DNA of 64,000 bases from Periconia sp. R9002. Lineage: Eukaryota; Ascomycota; Dothideomycetes; Pleosporales; Periconiaceae. The stretch spans positions 89,237 through 153,236 of the forward strand of contig JAMAHW010000100.1 of the NCBI GenBank assembly GCA_023627715.1, in the 5' to 3' direction. The position numbers and the translations under genes were made by a program. The notes beneath the pieces are model-generated. The model ran no database searches. It saw only the letters and a program-made list of their open reading frames with translations, and was not told where the DNA came from. Shown here one piece after another: positions 1-9,759 of this stretch. Positions within the stretch are counted from its first letter, which is position 1. Every line of letters begins with the position of its first letter.

Positions 1-358
1 TGACTCCTGGGTAAATGTTCGTTCGCTTGGCAATGTCGTCGACATCTCCAGGGTACCTAACTCCAGGATAGGAGTTGGTCCGTTTGGCAATCTCATCAGT
101 ATCACCTGGATATCTGACTCCAGGATAAGAGTTGGTACGTTTGGCAATGTCGTCGGCATCTCCAGGGTATTTCACTCCTGGGTAGATGTTGGTACGTTTG
201 GCGACCTCATCTGCATCCCCAGGGTATTTCACACCCGGGTAGATATTGGTAGGAGTGCGTTCTTTCAAGTCACTATGACCGCCTTCGTGAGGAAGAGGGG
301 CAGCAGTAGCCAACGCAAGCAAAGAAGCAACGAGAAGAGTGGTGCTCAACTGAACCAT
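1..358 (-). CDS. Kex2-processed repeat RiPP precursor (dikaritin type), partial
   Basis: The gene reads leftward from ATG at 358 and leaves the window at base 1, so the C-terminus is missing. Residues 1-20 form a signal peptide with a hydrophobic core and an Ala-Thr-Ala-Ala end. After a short linker come four complete 19-residue units (250-194, 193-137, 136-80, 79-23) and the start of a fifth. Each unit ends in Lys-Arg, the kexin cleavage site, and contains YPGV[KR]YPGD. The second residue of the unit is always Asn; the third alternates Ile/Ser. This architecture is that of fungal ribosomal cyclic-peptide precursors such as UstA of ustiloxin. Two UstYa-family oxidase genes start about 1 kb away on the other strand. 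Secretion, Kex2 cutting and Tyr cross-linking are inferred from family knowledge. A non-RiPP Kex2-repeat secreted protein is the alternative, less likely given its neighbours. Confidence 0.88.
   Translation of the reverse strand, partial: MVQLSTTLLVASLLALATAAPLPHEGGHSDLKERTPTNIYPGVKYPGDADEVAKRTNIYPGVKYPGDADDIAKRTNSYPGVRYPGDTDEIAKRTNSYPGVRYPGDVDDIAKRTNIYPGV
23..250 (-). repeat. Four tandem 57-nt repeats encoding the core peptides
   Basis: Four consecutive 57-nt units, in frame, encode near-identical 19-residue peptides ending in Lys-Arg; a fifth begins at 22. Differences cluster at the Ile/Ser position, at Lys/Arg between the two YPG motifs and in the acidic spacer, while both Tyr-Pro-Gly motifs are invariant. 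Confidence 0.92.
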
Positions 359-1358
359 GATGAATACTGGCAAAGATCGTTGTCTTGGAGGAGTTTGATA
401 GAATTTTAGTGTAGTTAAGAGGCATATTCACGGTCAAATGTCCTCAACTTAAACAGATTGAAAGGTCTGTCATGCCGGTATCGGGTGCTTCAGTCCATTA
501 CATGTCGAGCTACAAGGACAAAACTTCGACATCTTAGCATTGGTTTCACTAGGTCATTCTGCACTAGATTATTTTGCGTCTGTTCTAGAGCCACTATCAC
601 GAGTGCTTCTTAGCGGTGACCGCTTCCTCCTGTTTCTATCCACGATCTGCATCAACAGGCTTTGCAGGCGATCTGTTGGAGTGGAAATATACTTGCACCT
701 TCTGAATATGGTATGCGATAATCTTAGCCTACACGTATGAGCCATTCACAAGCGCAGAGAAGTCGATAACGTTTCCGAGCTGCAGCGTAAATCTACTGTA
801 GTCCAGCTTGAGTGACTTGAGTTCCACCATAAAAGAGGATGTGATTACCTCAAAGGGGAAGGTACAGAGATGCCAGGGTGAGGAACCTCAAATTTTGGTG
901 ACGTGAAGATCGCTGGCGACGATGCATGCCCCATGTAGTGTACATACGCGGTAAGCACTGTGGCCCTGCGCGCGACGCTACACAATCCTTGTTTCTAGTA
1001 CCGTAAGCATGCATATGCAGCATCGTTGAGGCGGCCCCGCCCGGAAAGTGCAATGGCTAGACTCAAGGGCCCGCTTCTGCTGAATGCTTCTGCGCCTAGC
1101 AGTGTAACATACCCCGTTGAGTAATCACTTAGGACTGGGTTTAATTGCGCTAGAGCTGAGTCCTAATCCCCACTTTGATACGGTCAGCTGCGCCCACATG
1201 CATAATTGACGCTTTCAATTTTCCGGGGAAATATGAATCACATGCAGCAATTTCAAGTAGAATAGCAGTCTTCTGCTTCATTAGTCTTCTGTTATCACTG
1301 TCTTTCATATCTTCTTTGTACTTTGTCAGATTTGCATCAAACTTCAATCTTGCCAAAG
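359..1358. promoter_or_regulatory. Divergent intergenic region of the RiPP cluster
   Basis: This 1-kb stretch separates the start codons of the precursor (minus) and the first UstYa-like gene (plus), so it must hold both promoters. Short frames across it show no recognisable protein. No specific factor site can be named from the sequence. Confidence 0.55.
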
Positions 1359-2446
1359 ATGTTGCCTCTTTTCAACACACAGTATTCATCTGTCGCGTCG
1401 GACGATGCATCGTCGTCTCGGAATTCCTGTGATGACACCAGCCCTGAGAAAGGTTTACTTACCAATGAACCTAAAATCAAAAGAATCACTAAAAGGACAA
1501 CAATACGTGGGGCAATCTTCACAATCCTCATATGTCTACTTGCTACAAGCCATTTCGCGCTATGGATCTTAGGGCGCAGAAGCATTGACGTTGATCATTT
1601 ATGTCTGCATCACACATCGACGTTTTGTAGGCTTTCCGAAAGCTTGTCAAATTTCACAGGGTTATTGACAAGACGCAGCACCCGTACTTGAAGCTATGGA
1701 ACCGAAATACAAAATGGTACAGTTCAATGGCACATTGGGTTATCCGTCTGAGTTCACCGGCGACCCAAGCCCAGAATTGGATGCTGTTTGGGATCGATGG
1801 GGCTATGGTACGTCAACCCGAGCAGTTTAAACATGGGATAAGAAAATTTTATCTGACTCGAGTGAATAGTGAAGTATGCGAGTATTCCGGAAGAGACGTT
1901 CATGAAACTTCCTGGAGCAGACCCTGATGCTGCTCGCCTGACGCCGGAATACGGAGGCGGCTATATTGGCTTCCTAGAGGTCAGCCATCACATGCATGTA
2001 AGAACTCAAGCATAACATCCCAGTAACTGTATTCTGACTGCTACCAGTGCTTGAATATGCTACGTCAGGGCATTCATCAAGACTACTACAATAATCCCGA
2101 ACACCCTGAGCGAATGGCACCTGTCTTCACAGACCGACCATATACGGTCAAAATACATCTGCGTAAGTTCGTTGACACAATTACAACCACCTAGCTAATA
2201 TTTTCTTAAGAACACTGTATTGAGATCCTACGGCAAAACATCATGTGCAACGCGGATGTAGGAGTCATTCCCCACCAATGGATTACGGCAACGCCGGATC
2301 CATATGCGAACTTCAACACTTGGCACAAATGCAGGGATTTGAGTAGCGTAGAGAAATGGATCCACGAGAATGAAATACCGGACACGCCTGATGGAAGTGA
2401 TTTGCCGATTCCGCTCAACTCAAAGATCTTTGCGCAGCCACCCTGA
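1359..2446 (+). CDS. UstYa-family (DUF3328) oxidase 1
   Basis: Five exons: 1359-1626, 1673-1807, 1870-1997, 2048-2162, 2211-2446, giving 293 residues; phases agree at every junction. An N-terminal cytosolic segment is followed by one membrane helix (about residues 52-75), then the conserved lumenal domain. Both family signatures are present: HHMHC followed by LNMLRQ, and HLQHC followed by IEILRQ, with the downstream motif CNADV. The HxxHC pairs are thought to bind metal in the UstYa/UstYb proteins, which form oxidative cross-links at aromatic side chains of the RiPP core. The gene is divergent from the repeat precursor and 446 bp ahead of a second family member in the same direction. Start ATG 1359 is the first Met of the open frame; an upstream TTG is not credible in a fungus. 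Which bond it makes cannot be read from sequence. Confidence 0.9.
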
Positions 2447-2892
2447 TCAGGTTGCGAATGAATCTCCAATGCCTAGCTCGGAAGACAGTTTTAATCCTGC
2501 GCGATGAAACAAGGGAGAAAAATGGAGATAATGCTTTTAGCAGAAATATAGGCTGATCAGCGAAATTCAAACGTCGTCATGTCTTCTTATATCAGTGAAA
2601 TTCAGATGCCGTAGTGTCTTCTTATGCTGATACCTAAATTTGAAACGTTGAGAAAGCGATATTTTATCGTGCAACCCATTTATTGTGCAAGGCACCCCAC
2701 TCGATACAGTGCTGCGTATTGGCGGTAAAGCGCGATAATACATTTTTAGCTTTCTGCAAAGTCAGCATGAACACTTGGGTGGCAGAAATGAGATATAAGA
2801 AGTGCTCGTCCAGCATTGAGGCTCCTCTCTTTTTTGCTCTGCTCAAATCTTTCGTCACCTGACCACAGTCTTGGCACTCAAGATACCTACCC
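2447..2892. other. Spacer between the two UstYa-like genes
   Basis: This 446-bp AT-rich interval carries the 3' end of the first and the promoter of the second oxidase gene. An imperfect duplication (sequences around 2575-2600 and 2598-2625 share a tcttcttat-containing phrase) is visible; no gene is seen. Confidence 0.5.
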
Positions 2893-3786
2893 ATGTCTGC
2901 AACTCAATACCACGACGTCACCTCCTCGGAGTCGATTGGCTTGTTGGACGAAGAAGTTCCAGGGGACGAGAAACCGCGACTACGAAAAAAGTCATCATGT
3001 TTCTATCTGCTCTGGCTGTTACAACTCATATTCTTCACTACTTCCCTCACCTTTTTCTTCGCTGCGCTTTCACTGTCACATTCTTCACAGAAGACCAAAG
3101 AATGTGTGGGTCTTACTTACTTTGATGAACATGTGGATAATACATGGGAAGAGCGGCGGTTTGAAGATAGCCTTGATTCGATCTATCGTGGTCCGCCGAA
3201 TCCGAGTGTTGATTTAGCGTGGCGCAGTTTGATAAACGGTATGCAGTTGAAAACGTCCAACACCGGCAGCCTAGCTAAAATCTTGAAGTAACACGGCACT
3301 CAATCACACTTGAGCAGATACGGGCCATTGGCGCACCGGAGTCATCAGTCAGGTTCCCCGAGAGAATGGGTGGAGGATATATGGCCAACACTGCCGTTTT
3401 TCACCAATTGCACTGTGTGGTAAGTTCCAAGACCGAAATTTTCTAGTTGGCCAGACTTTGACGTATATCAGAACTTGCTATGGCAATATACGTATCGGGA
3501 ATACTATGAACCACTAGAACCTATACTACAAGAGGGCGAAGAGAAAGTGCATCAGCATCTAGGTATGAAGACTCCAAAACATCTTGATAAAAATACTTAC
3601 ACGAGTCCAGATCACTGCGCAGATATAGTTAGACAAGCCCTTATGTGCCACGCTGACACCAGCACTCTGACCTATAGTTGGCCAGAACGCAAGGGTGATA
3701 CGCTGAAAGAAAACCACAGTCTCCCACGAAAGTGCCGAAGATTCGATCTCATCATGGATTGGGCCAAGGAACGTGAAGTAGTCTGA
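2893..3786 (+). CDS. UstYa-family (DUF3328) oxidase 2
   Basis: Four exons: 2893-3238, 3289-3419, 3472-3562, 3611-3786, giving 247 residues. The order matches the first oxidase: charged N-terminus, one membrane helix (about residues 34-61), then a domain with HQLHC and HLDHC, the latter followed by ADIVRQ and MCHAD. Two intron positions equal those of the first gene: a phase-1 intron seven residues after the conserved Trp, and a phase-1 intron splitting the codon before the second HC. This supports common descent by duplication, although the proteins have diverged strongly. It likely acts with oxidase 1 on the repeat precursor; two non-redundant oxidases for one core is inference. The C-terminus is shorter than in oxidase 1. 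Confidence 0.88.
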
Positions 3787-4411
3787 GAAGGTTTCGACAT
3801 TTAAAAAGACAGCAATAGTAAATTTATTGAGGATTTTACGCCTTGGAGGAGGCGCAGTCAATCATATTATGATTGTGGCTCCTGAGCCCAGTCACGCAAT
3901 CTTCCAGGTTTTTCAATTTCGAATCTGTAATCTTTCCTGGGATTTCAATGCCAGCGCATCGTACGAGCTATATTCAGACGAAGCCTTTGCTTATTTTGTC
4001 GGGGATAAAAAGACTTATGAACAATCCAAGAGGCGCGCAGTCAATATATTTTGCACAAGTGAAAGCATTTCTATTTAATGTTACGGAAACCTAAGTTGTT
4101 TGCCAAAGACAGATTCATTCCCACATTTTCAAAAGTGTAATTGAATCACATCCCCTCTGAATATCCACCGGCGATGCTTGATTCCTGATCAGTTCCTTCT
4201 TTATGAAAAGACCCGGGGCCGAGGACGAGGCATAGTGTTTCCTCCCTACCTGTGTTAATACCCAGGGTAGCAATACTCTGTGATGATCAATCCACAATAC
4301 ATAGTTGAAATCAAGGCCAGAAGTTAATGTAAAATTATAGCTGCCCTCATAAACAAACGTGCTGAAAACTTTCACTCATTGAAAAAATAGAGAGAAACTG
4401 CGACGCAGACG
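3787..4411. other. Intergenic, convergent gene ends
   Basis: The second UstYa-like gene and the bestrophin gene end facing each other across this AT-rich interval. Frames inside it give no family resemblance. It is the likely right edge of the RiPP cluster within this window. Confidence 0.5.
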
Positions 4412-6168
4412 TCAAACCTCCTCCCTCATAATTCCACCCCTCTTCGCCTTCCCAGTTTTACTACTAACTCTCAGATTTCCCCTCTCGATACTTTTTACCG
4501 CTCGTTTCCGCAGTCCCTCTCTAATGTCCTCGATGCTTCGTTCGTTCCATACGGAATAGCCTTCATTGCTCAGCGGGTGGAGGAGCTGGTTAGCAGGGTC
4601 GCAGATAAAAGTGTCGCTGGTCTTAGGCGTCGACGCAGCAATGATATTAATTTCCGCTTCGAGTTTATCACAAAAACTGTCGAGTGGGAGGTCATTGACG
4701 TCGTTGCCAAAAGGGTTCTCGAGCTCGGCGCCAATATAGGCAAAGCCTAGGATGATGTACGCTGCGACTGTCACGAGGGTTAGCAAGGTGTATTCTTTGC
4801 TGAGTTTTGGGAAGGGTGATTTACAAAGTGTGCCCGGAATCGCGATCATGCCTAGTCTGTTGTAGAGCTGAAACGGAAGGATTAAGATGTACACCCATGT
4901 AAGTTGTGAGATAGCGATGGTATATGCGAGAGGCAGGGGCGTGTTCAAAATCCTATCCGAGGTTTCTAGGATATCGTTCATGGTCGCAACGGCATTAACT
5001 ATCAATCATAGCAAGTAAGCCAGGCGGATCATCATGGTATGATGAAGGAGACGGCTCGTTATGGTACTTACAGGAGTGAGTAGCGTAAAGGTTTCCCTTA
5101 ATACCGCTGGCCGTGATGACCTCACGTAGGTATACGGCCAGGTGGTTCAATATCTCTAATGGTAGGTTGCCGAGTGGGTGTGTAGCCCGTTTAATAGTCT
5201 TTCGGGGGTTCGATATGGCAAAGGGGACACCAAGCTGCTCCCCTAGAGTCTTCCAAAAGCCCTTCTTGGAAGGCTGGTCGCGTTCTAGCTTGACCGCTGT
5301 AGCAGTTCTAGCGAAAGTGTCGAGATGAGGGATAAGTCCTTTAAGATCGGCATAGTCTGTATAGGGTTCGAAGCGGAGGCGGTGTTTGAGTGCGCGCGCG
5401 TATGCGACGATAAGATTCAAAGCAGTTCTGTCAAAACAGACATGTTAGACGCATTGGTTTACAAAAGATGCGGTTGAGTCATATGAGCGAGACGAACATC
5501 TTTCCAATCAAATCTTTTTTCTCACTTTCCTCCCTCTCTGCAACGTTGATCCAGATATGTCGCGCGAAATTATGCGATGTGTTCATTAGCAACGTCCACG
5601 CTCGCCTGCCCTCCATGTACCGCTCATACGCCGTCGTGCTGCGCACCGATAGTGACAATGCCACAATAAACCCCAGAACAGTAAGTAGTGTAGGTCTAAT
5701 AGAGACTGTCGAGGAAGACACGCACACATGCGTGAGCACCGGTCAGTGGAACTCTCGTGACAATGTCATCTTTACAGATTTCACTCACCATCTTTCACGT
5801 GTCGCATGAACATACAAACGCCCACTGTCCAGAACACCACGACAATCAAAGGAAGAATCAAGCTTGGGAGGCAGCTTCCGTGAATCCGGAGCATCATTGG
5901 CCATTTTGAGTGACGATCAAGCTCACGCGGACCGAGCTGGAGGAAGGGGTCTGTTAGCTATTATCGTGGCAACGGGAACATGTATAGCACGCACAAAGTA
6001 TTCGTCAAACTGGTGACTCTGGAAACTGCGGTGTTTTTCGTGGGAAGAAGACGGTATGAATGATTCAAAGTGACGGGGCGTGCTAGATCGCGACCCGAGT
6101 TTGTAGTCGTCTATCGAATCCCTACTTTCGTCCTTTTCCACGAACAGTGAGTGACGCACCGTGTCCAT
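4412..6168 (-). CDS. Bestrophin/UPF0187-family anion channel-like membrane protein
   Basis: Five exons on the minus strand: 6168-5995, 5936-5789, 5705-5498, 5427-5072, 4998-4412, giving 490 residues. An in-frame ATG at 6183 would add five residues. Hydrophobic helices lie in exon 2 (around the phrase LILPLIVVVFW), exon 3 and the last exon. The hallmark ENPFGNDVNDLPLD near the C-terminus, with ERYMEGRRAW in exon 3, identifies the family also known as bestrophin-like or YneE. Such proteins are membrane channels; substrate and organelle cannot be told here. The intron 3 donor is gttcgt, less typical than the others. It shows no obvious link to the RiPP genes. Confidence 0.85.
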
Positions 6169-6183
6169 AGCTGTCAAATACAA

Positions 6184-7953
6184 AATACTAAAAAAAGAGA
6201 TGAGGACAGAAACAAAAAGGTGGCGAGACAGTAGGATCTGTTCACTAAAACAGACACTTAAGTATACCGCGAGTCAAGGGGACGAAGGACTCATGCTGCA
6301 GGTGCTGCGCGCACTCGTATATATTTGTCCCATTTGTTGAATGCTACGCATGCATATCTCCATATCAATTTTGACGAGGATCCTACTTGTAAGCTGAGCA
6401 TGTAAGCTAAGCCTCCTGAGTAACTTACTCTCAGCTAGCAAATTAGTTGGGGCTACGTGTGTGAGTTGGTTGGTTTGTATAACTAAACCTGGTCCAACCT
6501 GGCCCCCAACCCTTACTAACATAGGTGACTGGTATGACCAACGCGCTAGCAAACGGCTAGGCTGTGGGGTCGCCCTGAAATGCAGTGAGCATTTAAAGGG
6601 CTTAAAAGAGATAAAGCTCCATAAGCGCGTCTCACGGAGCCGGAGAAATCGACTTTTCTGAGTGGACAAGCAATGTTTTGTCTACACGCAAATCTTTCGA
6701 GAATGCTAACCACAAGTGTCCACATAGTGCGCACAGATCTTTCCCAGGGGATTCAAAATTGTCATAAAAAAGGCAGCATGGTACCAATCAAATTCATGAA
6801 TTAAAGGGCCATATATGCGACAAAAATGCTTTCAGTATTCTACACTAAACGGTATGACATGCAAGTATGATTAGGAGGGATAAAATTGGCATGATGGCTA
6901 GGATACGCCGCAATGATGTGAGACGCTACGGCGTAGTATATTATTAGCAAAATTTGTACTCGGAAGTTCTTGGGTCTGCTGCGGATAGTGATACTGTTGG
7001 TAAATATTATGATTGGGGGTCTTTTACTCTTGTTATGATAGCATCAAGTTCTACAAAAGGTGGATTCAACTATGCTGATCCCTAAAAATTATAGCACCGA
7101 ATTCGTTAAGGATATGCTCCAGCTATCACCAAGCAACGCAACATGCATCGGATAGTTAGTCGCCTTGAGTTTGTCGTTCGTTTGGTTTGTTCCCCTCAAG
7201 TGCTCCGTGTATACATCAATTGATTAATGTTCTCTGTTTTTGCGCACACCCTACTGCAACTGCATGTTAGTAAACTAATCAATTGATCTTATTGATGTCT
7301 CGTACAAAGTCTACTATAAACCTAGGGTCAACTGGTGGTTACAGTATATAATAAGAGTCTCAATACACCATGCTATGTGGTATGCCTATAGCGAATGATG
7401 CATACCTATGTACGTACGTCGCATCGGTCCTATATTATTAGTATAAAGCCAGCTATATACAACTAGGGTAGTTACAAGTTATAACTTGTGTCTCAATATG
7501 CCACAGGACATAGTATCTTGATAACGAGCAACTCAGTACCTACTTTACATATGTATGTTTTGGCAGTCACAGAATTCTTAGAACTTTGAGTCGGGCTAAT
7601 GCATACATTGATCACTGATGGTAACAATTGAGTAGCAATGTTGACTGTACATGTATCAATTAATTGATGTAGCAATGGATCTAAGCTAGGTATGAGCTAT
7701 CCAAAGCCAAAGCGCTAGCCTCAAGGGATCTAGTCCTGACTCCTCCTCCATATCCCCAAATTAAGGTGTCTCGGCTGTTCTGTAACCCACCATCAAGCTT
7801 TTCAACGCCAAGCATGACGTCTTATCCGGGTTTAGCTTTCCGCGCGAGCTCTAGGAACCAATGAGACGCCAGTATCTAGACCGGGGGAATGATTGTTAGT
7901 ACCAGTTGACAACTGGTCTAACTAACGAGATGCTTTACTCACCATGCAGGATA
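6184..7953. other. Gene-poor AT-rich region, possible decayed repeats
   Basis: Nearly 1.8 kb without a recognisable coding region. Around 6440-6560 a less AT-rich patch contains repeated ggttggtttg / caacctgg phrases. Between 7200 and 7680 the palindrome atcaattgat and relatives recur. Both could be remnants of non-autonomous elements, but no terminal repeats with target duplications could be established by eye. Confidence 0.35.
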
Positions 7954-8226
7954 TCAGCAATATCTACATTTGGCATTGATTTGGGGTGCATCGACATTGT
8001 GTTTCGGTGCTGGGGTGCGGCAGAAGCCAATTTTTCCAGTTGGAGTCGTTGTCTTCTCACACCGGTATGGACAGTCCTGGTATACATGGCCACAAACGGA
8101 CGAGTAGTAGACATACCAGCCGCAGGAGCAATTGTTCGGGTTGGAGGGATGGTTGACCAGGCGATTGAGGACATCCTTTGCCATTTGTCCTGGTGGAATC
8201 GGCGCTGGCGGGTTCGGCTGTGCCAT
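7954..8226 (-). CDS. Small cysteine-rich protein, conserved-hypothetical type
   Basis: A single open frame of 90 residues from ATG 8226 to TGA 7954. The N-terminus is proline-rich without a signal peptide. The middle carries NCSCGWYVYYSSVCGHVY, then CPYRCE and GFCRTPAPKHNV, ending KCRYC: eight cysteines plus histidines in CxC and CxxxC-like spacing, consistent with a small metal-binding or zinc-ribbon-like fold. I recall comparable short uncharacterised ascomycete proteins with a CGH-Y / PAPKHN arrangement, but no function. A splice near the C-terminus could change the last residues. It is head-to-head with the kinase-like gene. Confidence 0.6.
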   Translation of the reverse strand: MAQPNPPAPIPPGQMAKDVLNRLVNHPSNPNNCSCGWYVYYSSVCGHVYQDCPYRCEKTTTPTGKIGFCRTPAPKHNVDAPQINAKCRYC

Positions 8227-8703
8227 GTTGATTGCTTGACAACGATATTTGAGGAGTAAGAGATTGATTATGTACCTACCAATATAGGCATGTTCTGTTT
8301 GCAAGTACGCGATTATCTAATCACCATTCAATCTTTAGGCAGCAGCCCACGTGATACTGTAGGCAGGCTCCAGCCTTGGAATTATTCAGATTGATGTCAA
8401 CAAACGCGTGAGTAGGTCTACCTATCAATGTACTTCAGTATCTGGCGCTAGGGTGCGTAAACTCTGGCCGAGGATTTTCCGGCAGCCTCACAGCCCCAAC
8501 CGTTCCTTGTGTTGAGACTAATCTGTCATCCATGCCAACTCTTCCTTCAATTGACCATGATTAAACCTGAGCACAGGTTTTGGAGCGAGGGGCAAATATT
8601 TACCCCAACGGGTGATGACCCCAGATCCCTAGCTGAATGCAACGTTTAGGATTAGGATCAACTCCGCCATATCAAAGTTAGAGGCACTGCCAAGCTCATT
8701 TGA
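8227..8703. promoter_or_regulatory. Divergent region between Cys-rich and kinase-like genes
   Basis: Shared upstream region of two divergent genes. It may hide a first exon of the kinase-like gene, because that frame has no ATG at its open end. No other feature is recognised. Confidence 0.4.
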
Positions 8704-9759
8704 CCTGAAGAGGACGTTGAGATTAGAATATTGGCACGATTCGTTGATTGCCTGTCGCCCAATGTTCACAGGGTAACCGTCGACGACGAAGGACTCATTT
8801 ATGAAGTTTCCACAGATCCGGATGAGGACACCTACGTAACATTCATTGCGTATCTTCCTTTCTCGATGGCTGAATCGCTTCACGATTGCCGTACAATCCA
8901 GCAATCCAAACTGCAAGAGCTCGACAGACTTGGACCAGGTGTTGACTTGTCAGCATACCACGACGAATCCGGAGTGTCTCACAAGGTTGCCTTCAAATTC
9001 AATCCTATTGCCAGACCTCTGAGGGCGCAGATGCAATGGGATGAAATCAACTTGCTCAAAAGCTTACCGCCGCATCCAAACTTAGTGCCTTTTGATCGAG
9101 TAGTTCTCGAGGACGTGGAGAGTCGGGTGATTGGATTTACAACAAAGTACATTTCCGGTGGATCCTTTAATGACCCAAAGCGGCCTTTCCGTTTTAAATG
9201 GCTGCAACAACTCACCCAGCTTGTTGACTTCTTAAATCTGGATCTGGGAATTATGCATCAAGACATTGCGCCCCGAAATCTACTCGTCGACCCCGAAACC
9301 CAGAATATTCTTCTATTCGACTTTGATCGGGCTGCATGTGGAAAATGGCGCTTATCGGACGGACGAGACGATGTATCTGGCGTGGTATATACCCTACACG
9401 AGCTCATCACGGGTGATGGGTCCTTCACAAAAATCCCTCATTGGGAGCGAAATATGGAATTGGTACAGAATATACCAGAGTGGATTTGCAACCGCGAACT
9501 TGACTCTGACGTATCAACGTTTCGTAACTTTTTGAACGAATGGGTAACGAAGCGAAAGTCCGGCGATGACATGCAAAGATATCTCGACGCGCCCAATCGC
9601 CCCCAATGGCCGGACCTCCCAACACCCCCCGACTACAGTGTACCTTTCGAGCTTGGCACGTTTGAGAACGGAGAGACAAACTGGGTCACGGGTTGGCGGA
9701 GCGTGTGCACTGCGAGGGAGAAAGGGCAATACATCTTTCGTTGGGAAAGGCCACCATAA
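8704..9759 (+). CDS. Protein-kinase-like domain protein (5' end uncertain)
   Basis: The frame is open from 8704 to TAA 9757-9759 (about 351 residues). It shows a kinase-like core: an acidic alpha-C-like EINLLKSLPPHPNLVPF, the catalytic-loop phrase HQDIAPRNLL and, 12 residues on, LFDFDRA in place of DFG. The Asp residues needed for catalysis and metal binding are thus present. Similar stand-alone kinase-like proteins are common and expanded in filamentous ascomycetes; substrates are unknown. The start is unsettled: a TGA precedes 8704, the conserved-looking segment begins before the first in-frame ATG (8866), and no convincing upstream exon could be joined. Either a short first exon exists or the protein starts internally. 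Confidence 0.7.
   Translation, partial: PEEDVEIRILARFVDCLSPNVHRVTVDDEGLIYEVSTDPDEDTYVTFIAYLPFSMAESLHDCRTIQQSKLQELDRLGPGVDLSAYHDESGVSHKVAFKFNPIARPLRAQMQWDEINLLKSLPPHPNLVPFDRVVLEDVESRVIGFTTKYISGGSFNDPKRPFRFKWLQQLTQLVDFLNLDLGIMHQDIAPRNLLVDPETQNILLFDFDRAACGKWRLSDGRDDVSGVVYTLHELITGDGSFTKIPHWERNMELVQNIPEWICNRELDSDVSTFRNFLNEWVTKRKSGDDMQRYLDAPNRPQWPDLPTPPDYSVPFELGTFENGETNWVTGWRSVCTAREKGQYIFRWERPP

Noticed and set aside
23..250. CRISPR-like regular repeats
   Set aside because: The units are contiguous, in frame and coding, with no spacers, in a eukaryotic gene.
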